DNA of 64,000 nt from Asterias rubens (Eukaryota > Echinodermata > Asteroidea > Forcipulatida > Asteriidae), in assembly GCF_902459465.1 (NCBI RefSeq), contig NC_047063.1, positions 16,119,343 through 16,183,342 on the forward strand. Reading direction: 5' to 3'. The stretch's first letter is position 1, and every line of letters starts with the position of its first letter. Of the stretch, positions 1-12,400 are shown in pieces. The position numbers and the translations under genes are program-made. Below the pieces are notes generated by a model that was not told the DNA's origin, did no database searches, and saw only the letters and a list, made by a program, of their open reading frames with translations.

Positions 1-521
1 GATTTTTATGTAAGACGCTATATTAAAAATAAATTATTATTATTAATATTATTATTAAGGTTTGTTATTTTCCATACATGTATGTTGGGATACACCAGGT
101 GAAAATACTGGTGAAAATACTGGTGACCCCACCTCCAGCACTTCTCTTAAAGTTAACAATGACTACCTGTCACAACAATGAATCAAAAATTCATTTTTAA
201 TTAATCAAAAATCAAGACTTGTCCGTGTACAACAGCCACTGAACTGAATTACCGGTCGAGTTGACGATCGGTGTACTGATGGTAGATCAGATGATACAGG
301 ATGGGATACAGCCTGGGTGTGAGTGCTGGGGAATGTGATGAGATTGATTGGGGAGTGGGTGAGGAGGTGGTGTGGTGTGGTACGTGACAAAGTACAGTCT
401 AGACTAGCCCTGAAAATCATGACACAAATTCTAGAAACACGAACTTGATCCTCAATGTCTAATGAATCCTACAATATCACTAAAAACACCATTGAGGAAA
501 TCATTTGAAGAAAAGGCACAA

Positions 522-963
522 AAACTTACCAGATTCCCAAGCGAAAGACCCAGGTTGAAAATTCAAACCTGAGGGGGGCGGAGCTTCGGCCGTGTGTGCA
601 CGTCACCGGGGTCAACGGCTCAGCGCTGCGTGTGGTGCATTGTGTATCCCGGTAACTGTGCAGCCGTAGTCTTGGTTCCAAGACCATTGATTTTGCGCGG
701 TCACACACAACCAATGTTCCGATCTATGGCTATGCACGGCAAAAACTGTACATGCTTTTTATAATCGAACGTTAGCGGGCGCTCTGTTTCTCTGATTTCC
801 GCATCTCAGCGCGTGTACAAGACTACGGCTGCACAGTTGCAGGGATACAGAATGCACCCCACACGCAGCGCTGAGTCCGTGAGGTGCACAAACAGCCGAA
901 GCTCCGCCCCCCTCAGGTTCGAATTTTCAACCTGGGTCTTTCACTCGGGAATCTGGTAAGTTT
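522..963. mobile_element. Inverted-repeat (foldback) element with long terminal arms
   Basis: The arm at about 522-672 (aaacttaccagattccc...) recurs in reverse complement at about 818-963. Both arms hold the block 'gacccaggttgaaaatt' and a GC-rich segment. The centre, about 672-818, matches one half of the hairpin at 19783-20044 (shared 'gcgggcgctctgtttctctg'), so one element seems to be nested in or chimeric with another. Confidence 0.75.
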
Positions 964-974
964 ATTATTATGAA

Positions 975-1142
975 AATACTCGCAGCGCGATCGGTCAATC
1001 GCGCAAAGATGTTCATTGCGCGATCAACCGATTGTTGCGCGATCGACAGATTGTTGCGCGATCGACCGATTGCTGCGCGACCAAATTGATCTTTCGATAG
1101 CGCAGCGCGATCGGTTGATCGCGCAGATTGACCGATCGCGCC
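975..1142. repeat. Short GC-rich tandem array of GATCG-type units
   Basis: About nine degenerate copies of a unit like 'ttgcgcgatcgaccgat' follow one another, with the orientation reversing near 1090. It contrasts sharply with the AT-rich surroundings and contains many CpG and CGCG steps. No coding potential is seen. Confidence 0.75.
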
Positions 1143-1836
1143 CAACAAATAAATATACGACGACCAAAACCCACAGCCAAAAAATTTATGCTGCCACCAT
1201 GGAATGTGAATCTGTTGAAATTAGTGGCTTCTCGTAGGTAAGATAAGATTTCATTTTATGAAGCTTTGAACATTTTCCGCCCCAGAAACGGACCCTATTT
1301 ACTAGTTAGGACTAGGCCTATACCCCAGAGCACAGGACAGAGGAATAATAAGAGTCATATTTTTTTTAATCTATAGTATACTAAGAGAGTTATTATAATA
1401 AATATTATAAAAAATATAAATAAGACAGAGTCTAGACCTCTGACCTGCTCTGCTGACCGTCGTGGGTGTGGATGTGACTTATTGTGAAATTCACTTACAA
1501 CAACTTAACAACTGGATACAATTTAACAACGTATGAATTAGTTATACTCACACTCACACATCAAATCGCACAGATTCACCCGATATTCAGAATATTTTCG
1601 ATCTCAACGTGACATTTTGAACACCAAACTGTCATTTTTACCGAAATGTATACAGCGCCCTCTTTGATGACCCACTGACCTACATAACATCGAAAATACG
1701 TCACGCATTGAATTTCAAGATGGCAGCCCCCATGTATGTGGTACGTGATTATCATGAATTCGTTTGGTAATAATAACTTAATCGTGAATCTAAATCGTCT
1801 CTCGATCCTCTGCGCACGGTAGAATGGTAGACGATT

Positions 1837-1968
1837 GGATAACTTTCCGTATGAAGCCACCACTTTTTCACACATTTTTACAACAAGGGATATATCAATC
1901 AGGCAAATTAGATACTATATTATTTTATTGCGAACGAAAAAGTGGTGGCGCCATACGGAAACTTTTCC
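1837..1968. mobile_element. 132-bp hairpin MITE with 8-bp target-site duplication
   Basis: Terminal inverted repeats of about 32 bp begin 'ggataactttccgtatg' and end in its reverse complement with few mismatches, with 'gccaccactttttc' inside each. The element is flanked on both sides by agacgatt (1829-1836 and 1969-1976). An 8-bp duplication is typical of hAT and some other DNA transposons; the superfamily is not determined. Confidence 0.8.
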
Positions 1969-3072
1969 AGACGATTAATTGCTCCCACCTTCACCTAACG
2001 CTAATCGGTATCCTCCCCTTACCAGTTTTCACGCTATTATTATTTATTATGCCTTTTTCTTTGAATTGGGAAAAAAAATAATACTAATAATAATGCCTTA
2101 ATTAACAAATGCCCTAATTACCTTCTTTTGTTAATATGAAGTATGCAAACATATATTAAAACTTGATGGCTATTGAAATGTTCACACTACACACCGATCT
2201 TCGATGACTTCAACTGGCCCCATTTGTTTTGAGTTTTTCCTGTTTTCACGGCAAACAAGAAAGCATGGTTTCCCGGTGAAGCCATAACATGGAAGACACA
2301 TCTACACTTACAGTGACTACAAGTGTTCTTTGAGACTCTGTGTATGACTCTAATAGCCAGCAGTTGTTTTCGTTTTATTCAAAATATTTTTTAATGAAAT
2401 TTTAAAATTACCATGGTAATTTGCAAAAAATAACAAAATAAATAATTGAATAAAAAGTGTGAATAATCATTATTCATTGGCTTTCAAATCTGATTTTTTA
2501 TTTATTTTTTCCCCTTTTTTTCTCTTAAAATTTATAATCAAGCGTATTAATAAACGGTGATAATTGAATCAACAAGCTGATCGTTTAAGTTTTAATATTA
2601 ATAATAATATTGATAATGAGGGTTAAAAAATAAAAATCTCCAAAAATATTAGAAAATGATATAAGGCACCATGGCTTCTTTAAGCCTCTGTATTTTTTTT
2701 CCAGAATGCTCAGCAAAATATTCAGTCGCATGATTTGATCATCATGATTTGTGAATGAAATAGTGTTTGATGAAACTTTTTCGGTGGGCAAATATTTTTA
2801 TATGGCCTCAACATTATGACATTTTTGTACCTTGTAGAAAGCTTAAAATACCTAAATAAAGTGCAAATAATCAGTGGAGCCTTACGTGTTTCTAAGTTTT
2901 GGTCAAGGGAGAGGAGACTCTTTGCTTGGCAAATAAAACCACAATTTTTTTATTTAGGGACTGTTTACATTGCGCACAGAGAGGTAAAAGATTTGCCACG
3001 ATTTTAGGGACACCTCGAAAACAGGACCTCGTACGATATAGTATCATTTAGTATCATGTCATCAGTCTGTAT

Positions 3073-3220
3073 GAAAAAAGTTTCCGTATGGCGCCACCAC
3101 TTTTTCATTCGATATGAAATTTAGTATTTTATTTACTTCAAAAAGCTCAAGTCAATGAAATAAAAATGAGATATCCCTTTTTGTAAAAATCAGTAAAAAA
3201 AGTGGTGGCGCCATGAAAAG
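3073..3220. mobile_element. Second copy of the 1837-1968 MITE family, right end truncated
   Basis: The left arm 'tttccgtatggcgccacc' and the right arm 'agtggtggcgccat' match the arms at 1837-1968. The outermost right bases are missing. It lies about 190 bp before CPT2-A exon 1. Confidence 0.65.
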
Positions 3221-3408
3221 ACCAAATTGAATTGTGTTTGTTTTTATTTTAATACATGAACCTACATGTAGGCCGAGTGAGGGCGCCATGAAAATTCAAA
3301 ATACCAAATTGTTAAAATTGTGTTTGTTTTTAATATGAACCTAGGCCGAGTGAGGGCTGATGAGGCTGGAGATTGTGGATCAGTGAGTTGGAGAAGTCTA
3401 GCATTACC

Positions 3409-6400
3409 ATGGCAACAAGGATCACAAAGAAACTGGTAAATATTATCAAATTTAACACATTATTAATATTATATAGATAGGAAGTTCATAATGCTTCATT
3501 CATAATCATAAATACCTTAGACAGTTTCGCAGAGGGCGTCACGTGGGTGTGTATAAACCTTTGTTTATGACCAGTAAAAAGTGTTAAAACATGGGTGTGG
3601 CACGCGAGCTTGCACCTGTGCTTATAAGACAGTTTCTTCATTTCTATTGGTCGAGAGCAACGGCTGAAACAGTTGTGCCACATTACGCGATATGCGCGAC
3701 GCACACAGCATTCCCTTATAAGGAGTTGTTTATCCGAGGGCCTTACCATTTCATAGCTTGAGGGGTGTTGTGTTGAAAGAAATCATTGATCAATTATTAT
3801 TTCTGCATTTATTTTACTTTTTGACCAAAAAGTGTTGATTTTTTTTGACCGAATATGTATTTATGAATGGGAATCAAAGTGTGTTGAATCGGTTTTCAAC
3901 TAGTGGTTTAAACCCGCCGAGGCCTGGTTCTTGATATTTTACCTCGACTTCGTCTTTGTAAAATTGTCAAGAACCAGGCCTCGTTGGGATTAAACCACTA
4001 GTTGAAAACCTCTTCACCACACATTAATTCCCTTATTTAGTTAACATACATTTTGATGCACAACTAAAAGAATTATAACAAATGCGTATGAAAAATTGAT
4101 GAAAATCTCTACTTTTTATTTTTCACTTTTAACACCTGTACACAATATTTTGAACGAAGAAACATTTATAAGAAAGTTTTCTTCATACTACGATTTGCTT
4201 TCACATTATTCTAATGCAAATTCATTCTTGGCCAAAATCGGTAAAAAGAATAACGCTCTATCTTTGTACATTTAATTATGTCAATTAGACTTACAAAAAT
4301 AGAGAGTGAGAGGCTGGTTCATTTTTAAATAGATGCAAGTTTTCAACAATGTTTTGGACCCAATTTGGATATTGGATAAGGCGTACTCTTAGTTTAAAGG
4401 GAAGGTACACTATTGGTAGTTGCATAAAGAGCTACTCCAGTAGCTTTTTCCCTCATACTGCATCTCTTTAGAACTCCTTGCCTGGTGCATGTTTCCCCTC
4501 ATCCTATGATCTGCCATCTTTTAAGAGAAATGTCAATTCCCAGCTTCAGCTCCACTGAGTTTCTGCATGTCTATGTTTTCTAACCTTGTAGCCCTAAACT
4601 TGCATAATAAATAAAACAATAACAATAATAAGACCAGTGTTCTCACTTGGTGTATCTCAACATAAGCATAAAATAACCTGTGAAAATTTTAGCTCAATTG
4701 GTCATCGGAGTTGGGAGAAAATGATGAAAGAAAAAAACACCCTTGTTGGACGAACTTGTGTGCTTTCAGATACGAATAAGACTTCTAGCTAGAAGTTTTT
4801 TATTATTTTAGTGACAAATTACCTCTATTTCAAAATCTATGCTACTTCAGAGAGAGCCGTTTCTCACAATCAACAGCTCTCCAATGCTCGTTACCAAATC
4901 TGTTTTTAAGTTAATATTTGTTTTGAGTAATTACCAAACATGTACCTTCCCTTTAAACATTCGTTTACGCAATGAGGCTAGATCCTTTTTAGTATAAAAC
5001 AAATCATGTAGTGCTCTTAATCTGATCTTTCTTTTGTGTTGTTTCCGTATTTATAAAGTATTTTCAGCATGTTTGTAAAATGAGTAGTTGTATTTTAAAA
5101 GATGCTATGTCAGATTTTTTGCCCCAAACATTAAAAAATAGATTTTTTTAAGTGAATGGTATTTCAAAGAGCATCACCCGCTCTAACAAAAAAAAGTTTA
5201 ACTTTTACTTTTAATGGTCAGGAACCATGACAAAAATTTAAAACGTTTCTTATAAAACACATAAGAATTGGTCACGTGATATACTGTCGGGATCCCGACA
5301 AAAACTAAGTTTGAGCACTTTATTTCACTGCTACTAATAATTGGCGGACTTTTTCGAGCAATGGCTCAAATGAAAGCTTGTAACTTTCTCGACTCCCATC
5401 AAAATACCTATTTAATTTTAAATCAAAATTTGTGGGTCAAATCGGCCAAAATCTGACATAGCATCTTTAAGTGTAAGTAAATAATTTCCTCCGTGAAAAA
5501 AAAGAAAAAAAACAAAAAATTATTGTGAATGTTTTCATTCATTGTAGGTGTCTTTATCAGGCAGATGTACACGTAACATACCTCAAAAGACAAGAGTGTT
5601 TTCTACATCAAGGTCAGTGAGGTGCTTCTCTTTGTTTAGAGACTTCTGGAAACCGATTTGTGATGACTTTGCCGGTGAAGCTGATAAAATAGTTACCAAA
5701 TGCCTTCTTTTTGTCAATCCTTGGCTCAATTTCATAGAGCTGCTTAATCATCAGAATTATGCTTACCAGATTTAAATGTTCCCTGAAAAAACACCTTGTC
5801 ATATCAGTCATATGAACCATTTATGACTGGTATCCTGCTACCTTTTGCTAAGCACAAAAGTTGTGAGCAAAGTTGTTTGCTTGTAAGCAGCTCTGTAAAA
5901 CTGGTCCTGGATGCAAACTCAAAACTGATGAGATACACAAACATTGTTGAGTAAAACACTGTGTGTGCTGCAAAAAAAAAATTGCAAGTTGAGCTATCAC
6001 AAGCTGGTCTCGCTTGATCTTGTTAGATTGTGTATGCAAATCCCTTTTCATACTACACACAACATAGTAAATTCCACGGAATTCACTCCAAGAAAGATCC
6101 TGTGGAAATTTATCCCCATCACCACCATGGTTTTTTTTTATATTTGTTGCCAGTCAGTGAATTTCACAGAGGCCATGGTCTCTGCCTCTGTTGCCCTGGT
6201 CTTGGCCTTGCATGGTGCCCCTAAAAAAGTTTCCCATATGGAAGTGTCTTGCAGGATGAATCAAATTCAAGTTTTGGTGTCGAAGTCATCGGCGTGTCGG
6301 TTTGAATTCTGGTCGTGCACTTGTGTCATTGAGCAAGATACTTTTCTAGAATTTCTTCTCTTCACCCAGGGGTATAAAGGGGGTAGGCTACCTGTAAGGG

Positions 6401-9400
6401 AAGAGGTTGATATTGTGAATGAAAAAGCCTTCAGAGAGCCAAGGCAGCTCAGGCTGTATACTCCCCATGGAGCTGAGAAAGATTATTGAAGGGATGTTAT
6501 TGGCACTAATGTAAAGCATATTGATACGGTTTATTGTGAAATGCGCTATAAGAATTTGTTATTATTTTTAATATTATTGTTTTCTAACTGAATGTGTATA
6601 AAAGTCGAGCCGAATTTCCCCTTTTTTAAAGGGCTTTAGATTTAGAATAGAATAAAATAATGGTATACATTTCCCTGTAATTGTAAACCATCTCACATGT
6701 ACCTTTACTTTCCTTCTGTTCAGCTCATCTTTCTCATCATCGGACTATGTTCAAACCATCAGTCATGTTCCCACAATGCATTTCCAACCAGCCATTCCAC
6801 AGCTACCCATCCCAACACTACAAGACACCTGTCAACGTTACCTAGCAACCCAAGGAGCTTTTCTCAGCCAAGAGGAATTTGAGGAGACGAAGGCCATAGT
6901 TGAGGAGTTTGAGAGAGGAGAGGGTCATGGTGGGTTGAGATTCCACTTGTTTATCTTTTACAAACACTGCATTAAAGACACTGGGGTGGATTTCACAAAG
7001 AGACTAGTCTTATCTCGAGTTAGGACGAGTTACTAGTCCACAGTGGTTTAAGACCCAGACATCAGGTCCGATTTTTTTTTCTGAGATAACTACATATCTT
7101 TGGTGACTTGAACAAGAAGAACTAATTTGTTGAAGAATTTTTATTTTTTTGAAATTTATGACCCTGGTTTTTTAAGGATTTGTAGTTCGTATATTGTGAC
7201 ATACGTTTATATTCAGCAAAATCACAAACCCTTATGTTAAAAAAAATACCAGGGTAGGCATATACAAATTTTTTGAGAAAACAAATATTGTTTTTAAATT
7301 ACCTGTATAAGTGACCTTTCGCACTGTAGAAAATTAAATACGGACCGAAGTTTTGATGATACGGCAAAAATGCTTTGAAATCTTCGACTAAAATGTCAAA
7401 AAATGCTACTTATAAAAAAAAATACCGCCACACATCTTTAAAATAAGCCATTAAGGGCCTGGACGAAATGCTAAAAATATGTAATAGATTAGTAAAGTAA
7501 CCATTCGTTGTGGCTAGAAATTCACGGTAAATTAGCGAAAATGAGTTTTTATTCCTGAAAATGAGAATTTTCAAAAAAGCAATTGTTTACATCGCAAAAT
7601 TAAGGAAAATAAACAAAAATCAAATCGTTGGATATTTTCCCAATCGGGCACCAACGGCCAACATATTTTTTGTATTTGTTTCCATAAAATGATAGAGTGA
7701 CTACTTAGCTTTGAAAATAAAATAGCGCCGAAATCCCGCAAGATCGCCTTCACTCCCAAAAACTAAGTTTTCAGAACGCTGTTTTTAACCAAAAACATCG
7801 TGTACATTAACATTACACACGGAAGATATAGCGCCCTCTGTTGACTTCAAAACCACATCATAAAAATTGTCACAATAATTCGTGAATCACGACACGGATC
7901 GATAAATTGTGGATTATTTTAATGGACAACCACGTTTTATCTACCTAAAGATGACATTGAGACATGCTTGAGATATTATAAAGGTATTTTTGACCGATTA
8001 TGAAGGTATTTTGACCGATTATTGTACAGAAACTTGTCGATGTCGGGGTCACATAGGGTTTTAAACCACTGTGTAGTCCTAACTTTAGGACTAGGCATAC
8101 GTTTTCCTAACTCTTTGTGAAATCGGCCCCGGGACACTATTGGTAATTGTAAAAGACCAGTCTCCTCACTTGGGGTATCACAACATATGCACAAAATAAC
8201 AAACCTGTGAAAATTTGAGCTTAATTGGTCGTCGAAGATGCGAGATAATAATGAAAGAAAAAACGCCCTTGTCACACGAAGTTGTGTGCTTTCAGATGCT
8301 TGATTTCGAGACCTCAAAATCTAATTCTTAGGTCTTGAAATCAAATTTGTCTTATTCTGAGGTCTCGAAATCAAATTTGTGAAAATTATTTCTTTCCTGA
8401 AAACTATGTTACTTCAGAGGGAGCCGTTTCTCACAATGTTTTATACTATCAACAGCTCTCTATTACTCGTTACCAGGTTAGTTTTTATGCTAATAATTAT
8501 TTTGAGTAATTACCAATAGTGTCCAGTGCCTTTAATAGTTTATAATTGAAAGTCTGTCTCAAAGTGTTGCGATTTTCCTCTTTTTTTTAGTAACCGTACA
8601 ATTTGTGCTCTTATTTGAGCATTTGTTTTGCAAACCATCGTTACCCTATGCCTGGTGAACATGTGAAGGAAACAAATCACCCCAAATATTTAGTTGTATG
8701 TTTTAACAATGGATGAGAAGGTGGTACTTCATTGTTCGTGCAATTTTAACAATGGGTAAAATGCTTTTAAACAATGGCTTTTAATGAAGTTTTTTATTTT
8801 GCCTATTTTCATCAGAGCTAAACATTGAATTGGTGGAGCAGAACAAGAAAAACAGTCACACAAGCTACATTACAGGTATAATTTTGCTTTCCATATACGA
8901 TACTTTAAGTTTACATACTTAACTGAATATTAATTAAACAGGCCTGTGTGTGAGCACCATTATTTGTTGTCAGTACTTGGTTGATTGAGAAACCATTGCT
9001 TGTATTGGCATGGTTTGGGTGGCTAGGCTAGGCCATGTTAGTTGAGCACCATTGACTTTGTTCAGTACTTGAATCGGAAACCATTCTTGGTGTTGGCATG
9101 CTTTGGGTGGCTAGTCTGGGGTATGATTATAGTTTTAATAGTGGTTATAACGGCATTGCCAGTATTTTTTTGGTTGGGTAGGGGGGCATTGTTCTAAAGT
9201 TGGGGGCCCAGGCATGTCAGGGGAAATGGGTATTTCATAAGGTGGGGGGGGGGGGGACAGCATCGATGCTTTCTTTCATTCCTGTGGACGTCATTATATA
9301 CCTTGTTTTGCGTGATGTTTTGTCTTATTGCAGTGCTTCTTTTCATTGATGCTTCCTTAAAGACCTGCTTGAACGAAAATGTCAAGTCGTCAACTTTGCT

Positions 9401-12400
9401 GAATTTCACTTAAAATGTTTTCAATGAATAAGGAAATCGAGTCATATTGCTATAAATAGATTTTAATATTGTGTAAAAAAGCAATCATTTCGAATGCCCT
9501 TATCCAGCGCCTTTCTGAGAGATTTGCGAAAAGCCTCAGTACGTAACCACCTCAAAACGTCATAGTTGGGAGCTCCAATTTGTAAAGTCGGTTTGTTGCA
9601 GCGTGGAGGTATAACAAAGCAAACTCCCAGACATGACGTCAGCGGCATTGTCCTTTCACTCGCGCCGTCAACGGCAGAAGTGTTTTTAGTTTTTCAAAAT
9701 CTCTAGGTTGGGCCTGATTTTTTAATTGATAATTACGAAAAACTCAGAAGTGTACACATATCAAAATTATATTAAAATGGTGAAAAAGTGCATTATAAAC
9801 AAGTTAAAATACCATTTCCGTTGAAAACATTCCGCTCAGGTAGCTGTTTAATTTCAGTGCCTTGTTTATTTGATGCTCTTATTTCAGTACCATGTTTCCT
9901 TGACATTTTGACGCATTCCAGTACCTTGTATCTTTGATGTTTCCTGTCATTCTAATACCCTGTTTCCTTAATGGTTTTCTTTCTTGAATTGCCTGATTAA
10001 TTGCAGATTCTTGGCTGGACATGTACTTAACATACAGAGCTTCAGTTGTACTCAACTCCAATCCTGTAACCTTGATCAGTGATGACTCTAGGCCAGCCTA
10101 TATGCAACAGGTGAGACTGAATATTGACGCTGAAGAGAATGCCACTCTTTTCATTTTTTCTCCATGAATATATCTCGTTGAAGTATTAGTTTATTCTGGC
10201 ATGTATAAACCATGTAAGATTCCACAGATAAATTAACATCTTCACCTTGCAAATTCTTGAATCCTACACCTCAGAAGTGTTGCTGGATTTACTTGTAAAA
10301 AAAAAGGTAGTGACCTTTGCTGACGTTTTAACCATAGCAGAGTCTTTCTGGAAGGCTTTGAGAAAGACTCTGGTAGGGAAACTTCATGCAGGCCACTAAG
10401 TATTTGTTTGTATTTGTATCATAGGTCATTTTGGTTGGTTAGCAGTTTGCAACAGCTAATACTATTTTGGATTAACTTTAAAAAACTTGAAATGGCTTGC
10501 CCATCCCTGTCTATCTATCATTAGGTTGAGAAGATCAGCTGGAAGCACCCGATGTCCCTATAGCAATTACATCTGTATCGCTGAGCCTCTGTCTTTCCAT
10601 GTTTCTCCTTCCTTGTTTTGGTGACCTAATGATAAGCAAAGCCTCAAATTCTACACCTCAGAAGTTCTACTGGATTTACTTGACAAACCTTTGTTCTTTA
10701 CATCTTTTGTCTCTCATCAGATACTTAGAGCAACAAATATCACCGTCTCAGTATTGAGATTCTTGAAGACTTTGAGGGAAGGAAAACTGGTACCTGATGT
10801 CATTCATAAGAACCCAGCAGTGACCGACACTGAAGAATTTTGGCGATCTGTTGGGTAAGTTTTGTATCTGATTTATATGAATATGTAATTTATATGAAAT
10901 AATGTTATAGACCTAACACATGATATTATTAACTGCAACAGTTTTGTCACTTACATGTAAAGGGAAGGTACACGTTTGGTAATTACTCAAAACAAATATT
11001 AACTTAAAAACTGACTTGGTAACGAGCATTGGAGAGCTGTTGATTATAAAACATTGTGGGAAACGACTCCCTCTGAAGTAACGTAGTTTTTGAGAAAGAG
11101 GTAATTTCTCACTATAATATTCAAAGACTTCCAGCTAGAAGTCTTTTATTCTGTAGCTGTAGCAAATTCGTCCAACAAGGATGTTTTTTCTTTCATCATT
11201 TTCTCCCAACTTCGATGACCAATTGAGCCCAAATTTTCACAGGCTTGTTATTTTATGCTTATGATGGGATACACCAAGTGAGAATACTGGTCTTTGACAA
11301 TTACCAATGTGTACAGTGCCTTTAAGCCATCAAAGAATTGTGCCAGGTTAACAAACTGCTTGGACAGAGCATCTCTAGTGCAACATTAGTTGTCTTTCTC
11401 GTAGATAGTCCTGTGAGACTGTGGGGTGTGACAAGATTCCAGCTTACAGTTGCATGCTTATCTTCAAAACACTTTTATTCAGGTCTATGTCTGCACATGA
11501 AGCCTACAGACACACAGTGAAAAGCAATGCGTACCCTTTAGATATGAGTCAATTTCAACGTATTTTCAACGCAACGAGAATCCCTCAACCAATCAGAGAT
11601 GAGCTGTTTTGTGATGTGACCCAACGTCATGTGCTGGTGATGTGCAGGGGTCGTATGTATGTAGTGGATGTACTGGAAGAAGATGGTAAGTAATAAGTAC
11701 TAATATTATTTTTAGCTTCAGCTGACCCCTTGCACAACTCAAAGTTCGAGTATAATGAGTTGACTACTGACCAGCAACAAACATGCGCAGTGACTCACTC
11801 ACTCACGATCAATCAACTCATATGAAAGTCCAGTCAACCATTGCTTTCCACATTTTCGCTAAAGCGTCACTGGTTCCTCTGCGCTTTACACATTGAACAG
11901 GCTATCGGAACCACAGAAGAAACCATCATCATGAGGCTGGTTTCAAAGTCAGCCTATGGTCGACGTCAACCTTTAGTTAAACCATGGTGCACACTAAAAC
12001 TAGCTGTTAATGTCACTTGTGGCTGTCTGTGCACCACGCCCCTCATTTTGGGAGTTAAAATGCATGTACAAAAACTAGGCACCGCGCTGTTGAACATGAC
12101 GACATTGTAAATGGTGTTTGAAGCTTTGCATGGTGTGGAGAATAAGAGTAACTATGAATACATAAATATGAATAGTAAACTTGCATGTACAACCATTTTG
12201 TAGTTTCCTTCCTATTTATCCACACCATGCAAAGCTTCAAACATGTACTTTATATCAACCTTGTTGCCTTTATCGTCTTCATCAGGGGGTATTGTATCTG
12301 GACAGATCATCCAAGCTCATCTTCAGTTTATCTTTGATGATTCTGCATCCTCTCCACCGCAGGATCATCCTGTCGGTTTCTTGACCACACAGGACCGTGA

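Larger units (their letters stand above)
1..3408. other. Intergenic flank upstream of CPT2-A, repeat-rich, no gene seen
   Basis: No reading frame here resembles a gene. The stretch contains a truncated TTAA-MITE right end near 88-130, an inverted-repeat element at 522-963, a GC-rich GATCG array at about 975-1142, and two related short hairpin elements at 1837-1968 and 3073-3220. A local duplication of about 80 bp ends just before exon 1: a block near 3221-3290 recurs at 3300-3356, both with 'ggccgagtgagggc'. The CPT2-A promoter must lie in or before this region but cannot be placed. Confidence 0.6.

Noticed and set aside
5944-6489. 181-aa open frame in CPT2-A intron 2
   Set aside because: It runs through a SINE copy and shows no protein family features.
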